From Plecoglossus altivelis (taxonomy: Eukaryota; Chordata; Actinopteri; Osmeriformes; Plecoglossidae), in contig BROE01000014.1 of assembly GCA_036571765.1 (NCBI GenBank), forward strand, positions 16,449,523 to 16,513,522: a stretch of DNA of 64,000 nucleotides, in the 5' to 3' direction. Shown piece after piece: positions 1-12,019 of this stretch. How positions within the stretch are numbered: the first letter of the stretch is position 1; every line of letters begins with the position of its first letter. The notes below the pieces were generated by a model, which was given only the letters and a program-made list of their open reading frames with translations, had not been told where the DNA came from and made no database searches. Made by a program: the position numbers and the translations under genes.

Positions 1-1755
1 TTGGGGAGCTGCACCGGTCATATTCGTTCGATCCTCTCTACTATCCGATTTTTTAGAAAATCAAAGAAAAACTCCCAACACAGACAAACGGACATTCCGA
101 AAGCTAAGTAAAAGAGGTGGCCAAATCTAAGAATCGTAATTTCCACTTAACCTAAGTGCGGTTTTGGTTACAACTTTTACATAAAGAATAAGCTCGTTGC
201 ATATCAGGCGGAACAATCTTCCATAATTATTTTATCCTGGTTCTTCCCGCACTGTTGGTTTTCTGGCTGCGGCTGAGGATTTTCTGTTTGTGAGCGCATC
301 ACGAACCCCTTTCCTGCGGGCTCCACTCTTTCCCGGTCCCTCTTTTCTTTGGCAAGTCAGTATCTTATGTTCTCAAAATTTTTCTCCAAAAATTAAAAAT
401 AAAAATACTACGGGTCTTGGCGGCAGAGTGAAGACTAGCCCGTTAACCTGGTCCCACGTTAAAGCCACTCTCCGCTCTGGTCCTCCATAAGCCCCCTCGT
501 ATCCTTTCTACAAATCTCTCTCATCTTCCCCTTGGAGCGACTGGTCTTCTACTCCTGATCGTCTTCTGTTCTCTCCCCTCTCATCTTCCTTCTCCATCGC
601 TCCGAGGGGGCGTTCCTTCCTTTTCTCTTTCCCAGCGAATTCTCTCCCGAATTCGGCTATCTCTCTAAGACATCCTACTCCCTCTCCCACTCTGCATCTG
701 CTGACTCCCTTGCTCCAACCAACCCCTCCTCCCCTCGGTCGTTATCTTTCGTCTGTTGTCGCTCTTCTTTGTTCCCAGCTCCCCGTCTCTTCACTACATT
801 CAGCATCATCCAGCGAAGGCCCTAGCGACGGCCGACCGTTCTTAACCCCGTGTACAGTATATTTTAGATCACCCACCCATGTGACCTCTGGCATCTTACG
901 AGAGACGTTGTGTAGGGGCGTCCGGAGGCTGATTGCAACTTCCAGATTCTTACGCTACAGCCGGGGTGGGGTTCCCTAGAAGCGGAAAGAGGGGGGCGCG
1001 CGAGCAGGAAAACCCGCAGATTGGAGAGAAGAAGCTATCTCTCGGATGCTTACCGCCGTACGAGACTAGATAAACCCGGGGCCACAGGGAAGGGTGTATA
1101 ACGGAGAAGATGACGGGGAGAAGTCAGGGGGGGGAACCCAAAGTTTTTTTTCAGAGGGTTTTTTTTAAGATCTCAGAAAAAAAAGAGAACGAAAAAAAGA
1201 GGAGAAAGAAAGAAAGAAGTACACTAACCCCCAAAGCCCACCACTGGGGGCCACCGGCCGGAGTCACGGGGGTCGAGGCGAGGGATAACCGGGCCATCCA
1301 CCGTGCGAGTGTGCTTTGCACTAGAGTGTTTATTATGTTGAGATACGTGGGGGATGCCGTTTCTGCAGCGCCAAAAAGGTTGTAGGTTACGAAAGAAAAC
1401 CCCCTTATTCTCTTTTTTTTTTTTTCCTTTAATCACCGCGATAGATCCATCCGGACTACCCCGCTCAGGAATCTGCCCATAGACAACTTCAACGCACGGG
1501 TCAGAGATACGCCTGTGTCCGGCCAACTGAGTCGCTTAAAACGACCACAAATCTTGTCCCAAGAGGCAGGAAACCATGAGGCGAGAAGCGAATTAAACAT
1601 GAGAGATTAACAGGGAAGAGAAAAATAACCTGAGAAGATGAACAGAAACGTCCTGCTCAGGATCACTCAAACTCTTTTTTTTTCTTGCTTAACTCTGCTT
1701 TCCTTTTGCGACTTTCGTCTCAACTCTTCTGTCACTCTCTACGTTCTCCCCTCCA
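1..1755. other. 5' flank, no recognised gene
   Basis: I see no exon with a recognisable product on either strand. There are short homopolymers, for example T and A runs around 1145-1210 and 1410-1430. This is presumably 5' flank or first-intron sequence of pianp. Confidence 0.4.
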
Positions 1756-1855
1756 TCTCTCTCTCTCTCATCTCCCTCTCTCTCTCTCTCTCTCTCTCCC
1801 TCTTCTCCTGTCTCAGCCTCTCTCTCTCGTCCCTCTCAGCTCCATCTCTCCTGTC
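1756..1855. repeat. (CT)n-rich microsatellite
   Basis: Impure CT repeat directly upstream of the candidate pianp ectodomain exon. It could serve as the polypyrimidine tract of that exon's acceptor near 1874. Confidence 0.7.
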
Positions 1856-1874
1856 ACACGACTGACCGCTCTCA

Positions 1875-2062
1875 GATGCTTCTCCTTGCTCCTGGTTGCC
1901 GCGGCGATACCGCCCTCCACCTGTAACCGGGACGATGGCAAACGCGAGGGGCAGGTGGAAGCCCTCTCCGCCCCGCTGTCCGTCACCGCCCAGGCCACGC
2001 CCACGCCTCTCTGGGCGGTGGACTGGGGCCCGACGCACCCCCTGCACCCCACTATACATTGA
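1875..2062 (+). CDS. pianp: possible pianp extracellular exon (partial, frame uncertain)
   Basis: One frame reads LWAVDWGPTHPLHP at about 2006-2050. This resembles the WAIVWGPT segment that I recall from the extracellular part of mammalian PIANP, and it sits upstream of the certain transmembrane exon. The frame stops at 2060-2062, whereas a shifted frame continues (YIEHDDGG...). Either the sequence has an indel or the exon ends earlier. A leucine-rich stretch (LLLVAAAIPP) just upstream could belong to the signal peptide. I could not identify a donor that would supply the single G needed to join the exon at 3993. The assignment rests on the one short motif and on position. Confidence 0.35.
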
Positions 2063-2499
2063 GCACGATGATGGCGGCCTCAACTTCTCTGCCACCAGGC
2101 GAATCGACCTCTGACCACACGACTGCCGCGCATGAGAATCGAAGGTCAGACGACCTTACCAAGCAGGCCCGGACTCGTGCAGCGGAGACTTTTAGGCCGC
2201 CTCACACGGTGTTGTCGGACCGAGCACGGAAAAGTCTCCCATGAGTCGGTGTTGAGAGGCCATGGACGCGGCGCCATGCTAGGGACAGTGAGGACTGAGA
2301 CGAGGAGAGGAGGAGACGGAGACGGAGGAAGGTGGGCACTGTCTGGAGTTGCTGCTTGGCAGAAATACAGGGAAGATGAAGGGTGGGTCTGGAATCCCAG
2401 AGACACTTAGAAACTGAATAACAGTTAAAGAGGACTCAAAGGGAAGGAGCTATCCCAGGGAAGATGTACGGCTTATCCTGCGGGGCCTGTTCGTTACTG

Positions 2500-2990
2500 T
2501 GTCTGTGTGCTGCGTCGGTTGTTGTGTGTGTGTGTTGTCTGTGCGTGTGCGTGTTCATCTGTGCCGTGTGTGTGTGTGCTGCGTCTGTGTGTGTGTGTAA
2601 ACAAAAGATACAGGGTGTGTGTGTGTATACACGTGTGTGTGTGCGTGCGCGTTTACAATAGTCTGTGTGAGTATGTGTGTGTATGCCTTGCCCGCGGTTT
2701 CACGACTAAGCCCAATGAACCGATAAAACGTGTGTGCGGCCGTCTGTATGTGTTATAGTCTCAGTCACCATCTCGCACACGGTGTGGAGTGTGTACTTAT
2801 TGTAGTGTGTAATCGTGGTGGTGTGTGTCTGTGTGTGAGCTGTGTCCTGTGTGCGTCTGTGTCTGTGCGTGTGTCTATGTGGTCCTTGTGTGTGTGCATG
2901 TGTTGTGTGTGGCCTTTGTCTGTCTGTGTGTTTTATCTGTGCCGTTTGTTCTTGATGCTGTGTGTCGTTCTGTGTTGTGTGTAAGCTCGG
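2500..2990. repeat. degenerate (TG)n-rich block
   Basis: Long TG-rich stretch with interspersions (TGTGCG, TGTGTC). ORFs that cross it consist only of repetitive Cys/Val or His/Thr residues and are not genes. Confidence 0.8.
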
Positions 2991-3069
2991 AATGATGTGG
3001 CCGGACGGGGTGGGGGGGGGAACCGTGAGAATTTCCCTCACAGATGGTTCATATGCATCCTTTTTACTG

Positions 3070-3776
3070 TGACCGTGGGGACATAGATTCACATTGTGCT
3101 TTGACTTGTACTGCGGGTGATGATTCACAGGGCTCTTCTGTACATGCTAGAACCATGAGATCACAGTCTTCGTGTACCGGGGACATGAGATTCACATGTC
3201 TCTGTACTGCGGATGGGGACATGAGATCACCATGTCTTATAGTACTGTGGGGACATGAGATCGAGACAGGTGCTGCTGACGTGTGACTGGGGGAGCATGA
3301 GTTATCACGTTGGCCCGGGATGCAACTAAGGCGGTGAGCGGATGAGATCACTCGTGTACTCTGTAGCTGGGAGACAGTGCACGACTCTATAGCATGCTGC
3401 TCGCCTGTACTTCTTGTAGCGGCTGACATGAGATCGACAGTTGGGGCTCATTACCGGGCACATTGAGGTCACGATGTCTCAGCGTCACTGTGGGGGACAT
3501 GAGATCACATGTCTCTGTACTGGGGACATGAGATCACATGTCTCTGTACTGGAGACATGAGATCACATGTCTCTGTACCGGGGACATGAGATCACATGTC
3601 TCTGTACTGGGGACATGAGATCACATGTCTCTGTACTGGGGACATGAGATCACATGTCTCTGTACTGGAGACAGGAGATCACATGTCTTTGTACTGTACT
3701 GGGGACATGAGATCACATGTCTCTGTACTGGGGACATGAGATCACATGTCTCTGTACTGGGGACATGAGATCACAC
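3070..3776. repeat. 29-bp minisatellite
   Basis: From about 3495 to 3776 a 29-bp unit (core GGGGACATGAGATCACATGT followed by CTCTGTACT) repeats with almost no change, about ten times. Degenerate copies extend upstream to about 3070. Each unit contains the imperfect palindrome ACATGAGATCACATGT. The array lies in the pianp intron upstream of the transmembrane exon. Confidence 0.9.
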
Positions 3777-3943
3777 TGGTAACTGAACAGATGACGTCAT
3801 GGGATTGGTCTCGAGGGCCAAACTTCCACTTAACGTCCAAAAAACCTCCGTCTTATTGACGTCTGCAGAACTCATTAGTGCCGACAGCAAGGGGAACATC
3901 ACGAGGGTATAAGCGGTGTGTGGAGACGGTCTGTAAGGTAACT

Positions 3944-3986
3944 GCTGTGTGTGTGTGTGTGTGTGTGCGTGTGCGTGTGTGTGTGA
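3944..3986. repeat. (GT)n microsatellite at the pianp splice acceptor
   Basis: GT/GC repeat that ends only 6 bp before the acceptor AG at 3991-3992 of the pianp transmembrane exon. Confidence 0.8.
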
Positions 3987-3992
3987 TTCCAG

Positions 3993-4720
3993 TCGACCCT
4001 CAGTTCTACGTGACGGTGACCATCTCTTCCCTGCTCATCCTGACAGCAGTCATCATCACAGCCAAACTCTGGTAAGAAACTGGCCTTTTTTTCTTCTATT
4101 TCCTCCTTCTGTCGGTCTCTCCACACAACGCCTCTTGGATACAGCAGCGTTCAAGTCCACTGTTCAAAGTGTCCAAGAGTTTCCAGTTCATAGTAGCTGA
4201 TTCAGCAGTTGAGTTTAACTTACGGCGCTAAAAAAGCCTTCGCCTAAATATTTGATAAAAGCTATTGAACTTAGGACAACCGAATCGATTTCTCCATTTT
4301 AGAATCAGAATTGATGTTATTGAAAAGCTAAACAAACATGGCACCTTGCTGTAAGCCCCGCAGATTTGGGGAGGGGAAAATTAATCGTTTATTTGAACCT
4401 TTAAAACAAGGTTGGTGTGGTTTCTGTTAGTCTCTCACGTGACGAAGAGGTGTAGTCATGACAACAACTTTTTAAATTTAAGCTCATTGTACTTCAGATT
4501 GTTTGCACGTTGTACCTTGTCTAAACATGTGTAGAATACAGGTAGAATTACAAAGCCATGTCATCAAACTGACATGGTTGAAGTGTGTTGTAGGAGGAAG
4601 TAGCCTCTAAAGCTAAGCTGACACTGCAGTACATCACCATGGACACCCTGGACTTTTCCCTGTCACTGCTCAGGGCAACCCCTGATAATGCAGTAACCCT
4701 TCCTCACACACACACACACG

Positions 4721-4751
<31 letters not shown>

Positions 4752-4999
4752 GTACGCACACACACACACACGTACGCACACACACACACACACGCACGCA
4801 CGCGCACACACACACGCACACATCTCTGCTACAGACCCATTCTTTCATGCTTCTCTCTCTCTGTCTCTCTCTCTGTCTCCCTCTCTACCTCCCTCCTCTC
4901 TGTGTCTCTCTCCCTCTCTCTCTATCTCTTTCCCTCTCTCTCCCTCCCCCTCTCCCTCTACTCTCCCTCTCTCTCTCCCTCTCAGTCTTTCTCTCTGTT

Positions 5000-5047
<48 letters not shown>

Positions 5048-6517
5048 TCTCTCTCTCTCTCCCTTCCCTCGTCCTCTCTCCCTCTCCCTCCCTCTCCTCT
5101 CCTCTCCCTCTCCCTCTCTCTCTCTCTCTCTCTGTCTCAGTGAATTGGAGAGTCCTATCCATGTTCCCTTTGGCTTTCATTTAGCTTCCTCACCTCTCTA
5201 ATCCAGCCGTCTTAGTGATCACAGTCCGGTCTTATCTCGTGGCCCAGTCTCCTATCTCTCCAGGCCCGCTGCTGTCTAGAGACACCAACCACAGATAAGC
5301 CTTCCACTCACTGAGTGCTGATACACGATAAGCCTGCTCCAGCCCTCCCCTTATACTCTGTCCTATCTGTCATCTCTCTCTCTCCCCTCCATCTCTCATC
5401 TCTCTCTCTCACACATCCCTCTCTCTCCTCTATTTCTCTCCCCTCCATCTCTCGTCTCTCTCTCCCACATCTCTCTCCTCTATTTTTTTCCCCTCCATCT
5501 CTCGTCTCTCTCTCACACATCCCTCTCTCTCCTCTATTTTTCTCCCCTCCATCTCTCATCTCTCGCTCGCATCTCTCTCTCTCTTTCCTCCATCTCTCAC
5601 CTCTCTCTCGCATCTCTCTCTTTCCTCCATCTCTCACCTCTCTCTCCTCCATCTGACATCTCTCACTCCATCTGTCATCTCTCTCTCGCATCTCTCTCCT
5701 CTATCTCTCTCTTTCCTCCATCGCTCTCTCCACCTCTCCATCCTCCATCCCTCATATCTCTTTTTACATCTGTCATCTCTCTCTCTCCATCACTCATCTC
5801 TCTCCCATCCTGTCTAGTCTATTCTGTCTCTCTGTCTCTCTCTCTCTCTCTGACTGCATCAGAGACCTGTGCTAAGTGATGCTGTGTTCAGCTAACTTAA
5901 TTAACCCTCTCACCGGGTCCTGTGTAAACCCACCCTGACTGATCTTAAATTGACTTTACAGTATGTACACACCCAGCGCTCCGGGGTTTTGCTGCAGCAG
6001 CACACTTAGGCTGTTGTAGGCTTCTGTTGCCATGGTCCCAGTAGTGTGTCGTTGTAAATATCACTAGGTGTTTAATTGGGGGAGTTGACGAGAATGTGAT
6101 ATGGATTGTGGAGCGAGAAAGCAGGAAACATCGTGAATGTGATGGATGACATCAAACGAAAAATCAATTGTCTTTGCGATTCTGATCACCAGAAACGCAG
6201 CAGCAGCAGATGATGGTGTGTGTGCGCTCGCGTGCGTGCGTTTGTGTGCGTGTGCGCGTGCACGTGTGTTTGTGTGTGCGTATGGAAGTGGAATGACTGG
6301 GGTGCGTGTGTGTGTAAGTAAGTGCTCTTAAGAGTTCTGTGCGCGTGACTTCGGAGCATGTGCCATCATCATAACTCACAGCAAACTTCCATTATATACC
6401 ATCCATGGATCATGCTCTCTCTCTCGCTCTCGCTCTTTCTCTCTGTCTCTCACCCCATCCTCCCTCTCTCTCTCTCTCTTTCTCTGTCTCTCTCTCTTTC
6501 TCTGTCTCTCACCCCAT

Positions 6518-6548
<31 letters not shown>

Positions 6549-7887
6549 GTCTGTCTGTCTGTCTGTCTCTCACCCTATCCTCTCTCTCTCTCTCTCTCAC
6601 CCCATCCTCTCTCTCTCTGTCTCTTTCTCACTCTCGTTCCCACCCTCCCTTATTTGCTTTTCCCTTCTTCACACTCTCACCTTATTTCCCTCTCTCTCCT
6701 CTGACACTGCATTAATGAGTCAAATGAGTGCATCAGCTCTCTGGCAGTGCCAGGGTAATGTGTTCTCTGAGTCCAAACGGCTCTGCCATTCCCTCTTCCC
6801 CTCTCTCCTTGCCCTTTCCCCTCCCTCCCCCCTCCATCCTTTTTTCTCTCCCTCTCTTCCTCCTCCCCTTCTCAGCTGCTCACACGCTCGCCTCTTCCCT
6901 CCTCAGTTACGACCGCAGCTGTTCCCAGCACCCGCCCCCGCTTTCCCGCGGCGTGGCCCCCCCCCTCTCGCTCGCCCTCCCTCGCTCCCTCGCCGTGGAG
7001 GACAGCAGGCAGACGCTGCAAAGCACTCCGACCTTTACCGACAGGGAGAGGTAATGAGATGGTTCACCCAGCTCACCGGTCTGTGTGTTTTCAACTTGAT
7101 TTTGTGTTTACGTTTGTGCGCGTGTGTTTATGGGTGGCGCTACTTCCTGCTCGTGCGTCCGCCGTCCTTGTCTCACTAAAGTGTATATGTGTCTAATTGG
7201 CAAGTAGTGGTATCCTCTACGGACAGCACAGGCCCGGAGTGTGAAGGCTGAAACGCACAAGCGTTTCAGAATGTCTTCTGGAGATGAGTCACGCAGTCTT
7301 CACAAACAGCTAAAGCACAATCCATGAAATGATGCTTTTATGGGATGGAGGAGGAGGAGGAGGAGGAGGGGGGGGGGATTTAAAGTTAATCTCAATCAGG
7401 ATAATTGGGCTCCAGTCCAATTCTCCTCGTTTCGTCTCTCCTCCTCTCTCCTCCTCCGTCAAGATCTCCTCCTCCTCTTCATCCCAGCCGTTCCACTTTC
7501 TCTCTCTCCCCTCTACTCTAGTTTTCCGCCTCTTTGCTTTCCCCAACCCACTTCCCTCGATTGCCCCTCTCTCTTTACTTTCCCCAACCCACTTCCCTCG
7601 CTTGCCCCTCTCTCTCGTCCTCCTAGTCTCCTTCCACTCCGCCATCCCCCCCCCGCCCCCCTCCTTCGTCACTTCCCTGAGAGAAGATCGGAGACGATCA
7701 TCTCATCTCGCTGTCTCTCTCTCAGCTGATGTGTGCATGTGCCTCCTGTCTTCCACCGCTGCCGTTCTCTCTCCAGCCCTCCTACCCGCTCCTCTTCGAC
7801 GCATCTCTTTCACTCACTTCCTCTCTCCCTCACTTCCTCTCTCCCTCACTTCCTCTCTCCCTCAGGATACCTGTGGTGAATCTCTGA
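3993..7887 (+). CDS. pianp: PILR alpha-associated neural protein (C-terminal three exons)
   Basis: Type I neural membrane protein; the mammalian orthologue is a ligand of PILR-alpha. Three coding exons are clear. Exon 3993-4071 reads VDPQFYVTVTISSLL followed by ILTAVIITAKLC, the juxtamembrane and transmembrane segment (mammalian GVDPQLYVTITISII). Exon 6907-7050 reads YDRSCSQHPPPLSRG through SRQTLQSTPTFTDRER, the cytoplasmic tail (mammalian CWDRS). Exon 7866-7887 is a 22-nt terminal coding exon ending RIPVVNL-stop, matching the mammalian end RIPLVNL. Splice sites are AG at 3991-3992, GT at 4072, AG at 6905-6906, GT at 7051 and AG at 7864-7865, and phases agree across both introns. The 5' part is not resolved; see the candidate exon near 2.0 kb. 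The gene converges on cops7a. Confidence 0.88.
4706..5145. repeat. (CA)n then (CT)n microsatellites in the pianp intron
   Basis: CA/CG-rich repeat at 4706-4822, then a long CT/CCCT repeat at 4850-5143. ORFs here on both strands are low-complexity shadows. Confidence 0.9.
5370..5845. repeat. CT-rich tandem repeat
   Basis: Repeats of CTCTCTC-CATCTCTC type with higher-order units of about 40 to 60 bp. It lies in the intron between the pianp transmembrane and tail exons. Confidence 0.8.
6416..6640. repeat. (CT)n/(CTGT)n microsatellite
   Basis: CT repeat with a short GTCT run, repeated as blocks separated by CACCCCATCC. It lies in the same pianp intron. Confidence 0.85.
7530..7864. repeat. pyrimidine-rich duplications before the last pianp exon
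   Basis: A segment of about 38 bp (core CCCCAACCCACTTCCCTCG) is duplicated at about 7542-7612. A 16-bp unit CTCACTTCCTCTCTCC repeats about 3.5 times at 7810-7862, ending at the AG of the terminal exon, so the repeat forms the polypyrimidine tract. Confidence 0.75.
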
Positions 7888-8032
7888 GGGCGCCCCTTTC
7901 CGATTTGATACCCATTTCCACGGGACACGAAGATGAACACGGACGCCACCTGAGGGTGTGCCTTCGGCGCCCAGTGATTCCTCTCAGACTGTGAAATGAG
8001 ATCAGGTCTCCCTGTATCCAGTGATTGCCTAA

Positions 8033-8058
8033 CCCCCCCCCCCCCCCCCCCCCCCCCC
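8033..8058. repeat. 26-base poly-C run
   Basis: Uninterrupted run of 26 C in the pianp 3' UTR. Its true length is uncertain because such runs are error-prone. Confidence 0.9.
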
Positions 8059-8853
8059 TCCTCCTGACCTTGTCTCTTGTCCCTCCTCCATCGCGCGTCT
8101 CTCTCCTCTCTCTTCCTATTGCCTCCTCTGTGCTTCGGTGTAAATCTTTTCGTTTTATATGGCTCTGTGTCACTGTGGACTGTTGGTTTATCCCCTGGAC
8201 TAGCACCCCACATGGTTAAGAGCCTTGTTTACATCCTAACTAATTTGTAAGCAAAAAAACCCTAGAACCAAAGATCACCCACATCAACCCACACCTAACC
8301 CACCCCACCGCCCCCCACAAATGCCCGACTGAGGAGCATACCTAGTTGATGACTTTTCACACAGCGCCGTTACACCTATATTACCGTCACTAGTCTTCTG
8401 ACGTCTCGCAGCTCTTCCGTTCGAGGAGATGGGAGGAGTTACGTTACCATACCAGAGCGGCTTTTCCATCAATACAAGTATGATAAACAGTGTGCATGTT
8501 CTCCCATTGTATGGGAAGCAGGGAGGGGGGGGCGAGGAGGAGAGGGGGGGCAGGAGGATTCACAAAGTAGTTGCTGTATGTCGTTGCAGAAGCCAATCAA
8601 GACACCCTAAAACTCGGGCCGCTGAGCGACCCCCCCCCCCCCCACCCCACATCAACCGCTCGACGATGCAAATAACGTTGCTTCCGCCCTGCAATCTTCG
8701 AGTGCTTGTTTTTCCCCCCCCCCATTCCAAATGCTTCGATATTGTTTCTTAATTATCGGCTGCTTTTCATCACATAGTGGCCTTTTAGTTGTTGTGCGTT
8801 TTTGTTCAGCTTTCATTGAGGTAGGGATTGTGCAGAGGTATAGCAAGCTTTGG

Positions 8854-9240
8854 AAATAAAACGTTGAAAGCGTGTGGGTGTACGCTCAGACAACAGTGTA
8901 TATTTGGATGATTTCAAATTGAAATGTCATGCGTATGGCAGTGCTGAGGGGTTGATTATTATTGTTTGTACGGTTCCGCGGCTTCAGTTTTACCATTTTA
9001 GTCTCTATTCAGAGGCTCTTCAGCCGTTCCAATTTCCAAATGTTCGAGTTTGCGTAGTTTATCGAGCGAAACATTTGAACTTCCTTAACCAGTTTTGGGA
9101 AACGACTCTCGGGGCTTCCGCACCTAGTGCTGCGTCATCCTAATCTGTGACCTGTGTATTACGAGCGTCCAGTGACGTGTGGTTGACAGTTACATTCCTG
9201 TAGATGTGTGGTTCTGTTATACGATGGAAGCTCAATAAAA
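8854..9240 (+). terminator. candidate pianp poly(A) signals
   Basis: AATAAA hexamers occur on the + strand near 8855 and 9234, about 1.0 and 1.35 kb after the pianp stop. No other + strand gene lies nearby. Which one is used cannot be told from the sequence. Confidence 0.45.
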
Positions 9241-9267
9241 GACAACTGGTGTTTTACCTCCGTGTTT

Positions 9268-9298
<31 letters not shown>

Positions 9299-9974
9299 CG
9301 TAGCGGGACCCCTGGTCGAATATAAATCCAGATTAGCGCTGGACGAAGTGGGACAGAGGTGGATTATAGAGGTACAAAGGGAAACGTCTCAATAGTCTTT
9401 TTAACAGCGTTCTCTCCTGCCACGGGCTGCACTCGACAGATACGCTCAGACGGGGAAGATCAAAGCTACAGCAGGAAGCCTCCAAAGGCTTCGGATTCCT
9501 CCGGCCTGCCCGTTCGCACAGACGCGTCTACGGGAGACACAAGCAAGGATCCGGGGCAGGAGGGAGCGATGCTAGCTCATTCACATTCACCACCAGTCAT
9601 CTTATCGGTGGGCCTTTTGTCCGGGTATTTTACTGATCGTTCAGAGTAATTGATTGGCTGAAGTCCACTCCGAAGATTTAACGGCTGGCTAGTTATGAGA
9701 GTCCGCCCGTCGTACGACGCAGACACTACAGCAACAACACACGCTCGCGCGCGCACACACACGAACGTGCGCAAAGTCATCAAGCCAACAAAGTAGAGAT
9801 CAGTTACTGGTATAACACACAAAACGACACGTCCACGTTGACACACACACACACACAACTAGGTACACACCACAGTGTACAGCTGCTAGAATTCACAGTG
9901 CTCCATCTGCTAAGAACAGAACAAACTGTGAAACGCTAAAGCTCAATCACGCTGACTGAAATTAACACCGCTAT
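9241..9974. other. intergenic, pianp to cops7a
   Basis: No gene seen. It holds a short CT repeat (9270-9298) and CA-rich pieces (9740-9860). Confidence 0.5.
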
Positions 9975-9984
9975 TAATAGAAGG

Positions 9985-10755
9985 AGCGAAAGAGGAAGAG
10001 GCTGAGAGAGAGGAAGAGGCTGAGAGAGAGGAAGAGGCTGAGAGAGAGGAAGAGGCTGAGAGAGAGGAAGAGGCTGAGAGAGAGAGAGGAAGAGGCTGAG
10101 AGAGAGGAAGAGGCTGAGAGAGAGGAAGAGGCTGAGAGAGAGGAAGACAGAGAGAGGAAGAGGCTGAGAGAGAGGAAGAGAGAGAGAGGAAGAGGCTGAG
10201 AGAGAGAGGAAGAGGCAGAGAGAGAGAGGAAGAGGCAGAGAGAGAGAGGAAGAGGCAGAGAGAGAGAGAGAGAGGAAGAGAGAGAGAGGAAGAGGCTGAG
10301 AGAGAGAGAGGAAGAGGCTGAGAGAGAGAGAGGAAGAGAGAGAGAGGAAGAGGCAGAGAGAGAGGAAGAGGCAGAGAGAGAGTAAGAGGCAGAGAGAGAG
10401 GAAGAGAGAGAGATGAGGAAGAGAGAGAGAGTAAGAGGCAGAGAGAGAGGAAGAGGCAGAGAGAGAGAGGAAGAGGCAGAGAGAGAGGAAGAGGCAGAGA
10501 GAGAGAGGAAGAGGCAGAGAGAGAGGAAGAGGCAGAGAGAGAGGAAGAGGCAGAGAGAGAGTAAGAGGCAGAGAGAGAGGAAGAGGCAGAGAGAGAGGAA
10601 GAGAGAGAGGAAGAGGCAGAGAGAGAGGAAGAGGCAGAGAGAGAGAGGAAGAGGCAGAGAGAGAGATGAGGCAGAGAGAGAGGAAGAGGCAGAGAGAGAG
10701 GAAGAGAGAGAGATGAAGAGGAAGAGAGAGAGATGAAGAGGCAGAGAGAGAGGGA
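9985..10755. repeat. GA-rich minisatellite (about 18-bp unit)
   Basis: Variants of GAGAGAGAGGAAGAGGCT repeat through nearly 770 bp. The long ORFs across it encode only Leu/Pro/Ser or Arg/Glu repeats and are not genes. Confidence 0.93.
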
Positions 10756-11352
10756 TGAGGTGAAAAGGGGTGGGGTGGAACAGGGTTAAAAAAGAATAAG
10801 ATCATAATTTCCTTGTCTCCATCCGTCTATTTTTCTCGCAGGGTGCAGAGACTTAATTGCTACCATTAACGTCATGCAGGATATAGAGGGAGCCGTTTGG
10901 GAGAAAACAGGGACAGGAGAGGAAAGAGTTAAAGCCGAGAGAATGAAAAGGGGAAAGATGGAGCTAGAACAGGAGACGGATAGGATGAGAGCGGGAAAAT
11001 GACATTCGCGGCACGTGACGCGACGACAGCCAGGCGATTCTGACAGGCGATTTCGCTACTGAAACGGAAACCTCCTGTTATCCGGTTATCAAATATGAAT
11101 GCCGCTAGAGCGCGCGTGTGCGCGCGTGTGTGTAACCATGTCGGCTGAACACAAGGGAAGTCGGATTCCTTCTTTAGGGAGATGCCCTAATTAATGGCTT
11201 GACCTCTTAACTGATAGCCCCCTTCTGTGAGTTAACATTTAGTAATGCGCCCTCCAGAGATGCACTTTGAAGTGCACTTAGGAGACAGGAAATGACAGAG
11301 ACATTAATGAGGAAGTCAGGATTATTATTACATTATTAGCACAGGAGGATAT

Positions 11353-11358
11353 TTTATT
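11353..11358 (-). terminator. candidate cops7a poly(A) signal
   Basis: TTTATT on the + strand (AATAAA on the - strand), 660 bp beyond the cops7a stop codon. It is the nearest clear hexamer that I saw downstream of the terminal exon. Confidence 0.45.
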
Positions 11359-11588
11359 CCTGATTATGTTTAAACAAATTCTCAGCAGAAAAAAAACAAA
11401 CAAATAAAAAAAAAAGAGGAAAAAAACAAAACAAAAAAAACGAAACTAAATCTTGTTTTAAAACAATACACACGCTCACACACATCAAATACACTTATTC
11501 GGATTCACTGCATGTTGCTATACGTCTAGACTGGCTAGAGCAACTCTGCGTGGGGGAGAGTGTGTGCTAGTCTGTCTTTGAGTCTGTC

Positions 11589-11590
11589 CA

Positions 11591-11622
<32 letters not shown>

Positions 11623-11745
11623 CACAAGTTAGAATAGAAGTGTATGTGTATATACACAGTGCAGATAGTCTGTCTGGTTAAGTACAACTGCCGGAGTGGT
11701 TGTCAAGTCTGTCACACTCCTGGTGTTCTGCCTGACTCACTGAAG

Positions 11746-11828
<83 letters not shown>

Positions 11829-11945
11829 TGAGAACCCTCATGAGAGAGACTGAATTTTTCCCTGTCTGCTATTGTGCGTATCTGTTTGTGTACAGTGGTC
11901 ACAAAATCATGGCAGAGTTTGTGTGTGTGTGTGTGTGTGTGTGTA
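11589..11945. repeat. (GT)n microsatellites in the cops7a 3' UTR region
   Basis: GT runs at 11589-11615, a pure run of over 60 bp at 11749-11815 followed by GA, and another at 11921-11943. All lie just beyond the cops7a stop codon in transcript sense. Confidence 0.9.
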
Positions 11946-12019
11946 TCAGTGAGTCAAGATGTCCGTGGGTGGATCAGCGAGGGTCTCGCCTGGCCCTTGC
12001 TTTGCCGGGGCCTCTGTCC

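Noticed and set aside
3495..3776. Possible CRISPR array or regular repeat-spacer structure
   Set aside because: Units are contiguous without unique spacers and the genome is vertebrate; it is a minisatellite.
9936..10805. 289-codon Leu/Pro/Ser ORF on the - strand
   Set aside because: It is the translation of an 18-bp GA minisatellite; it has no complexity, no splice structure and no family match.
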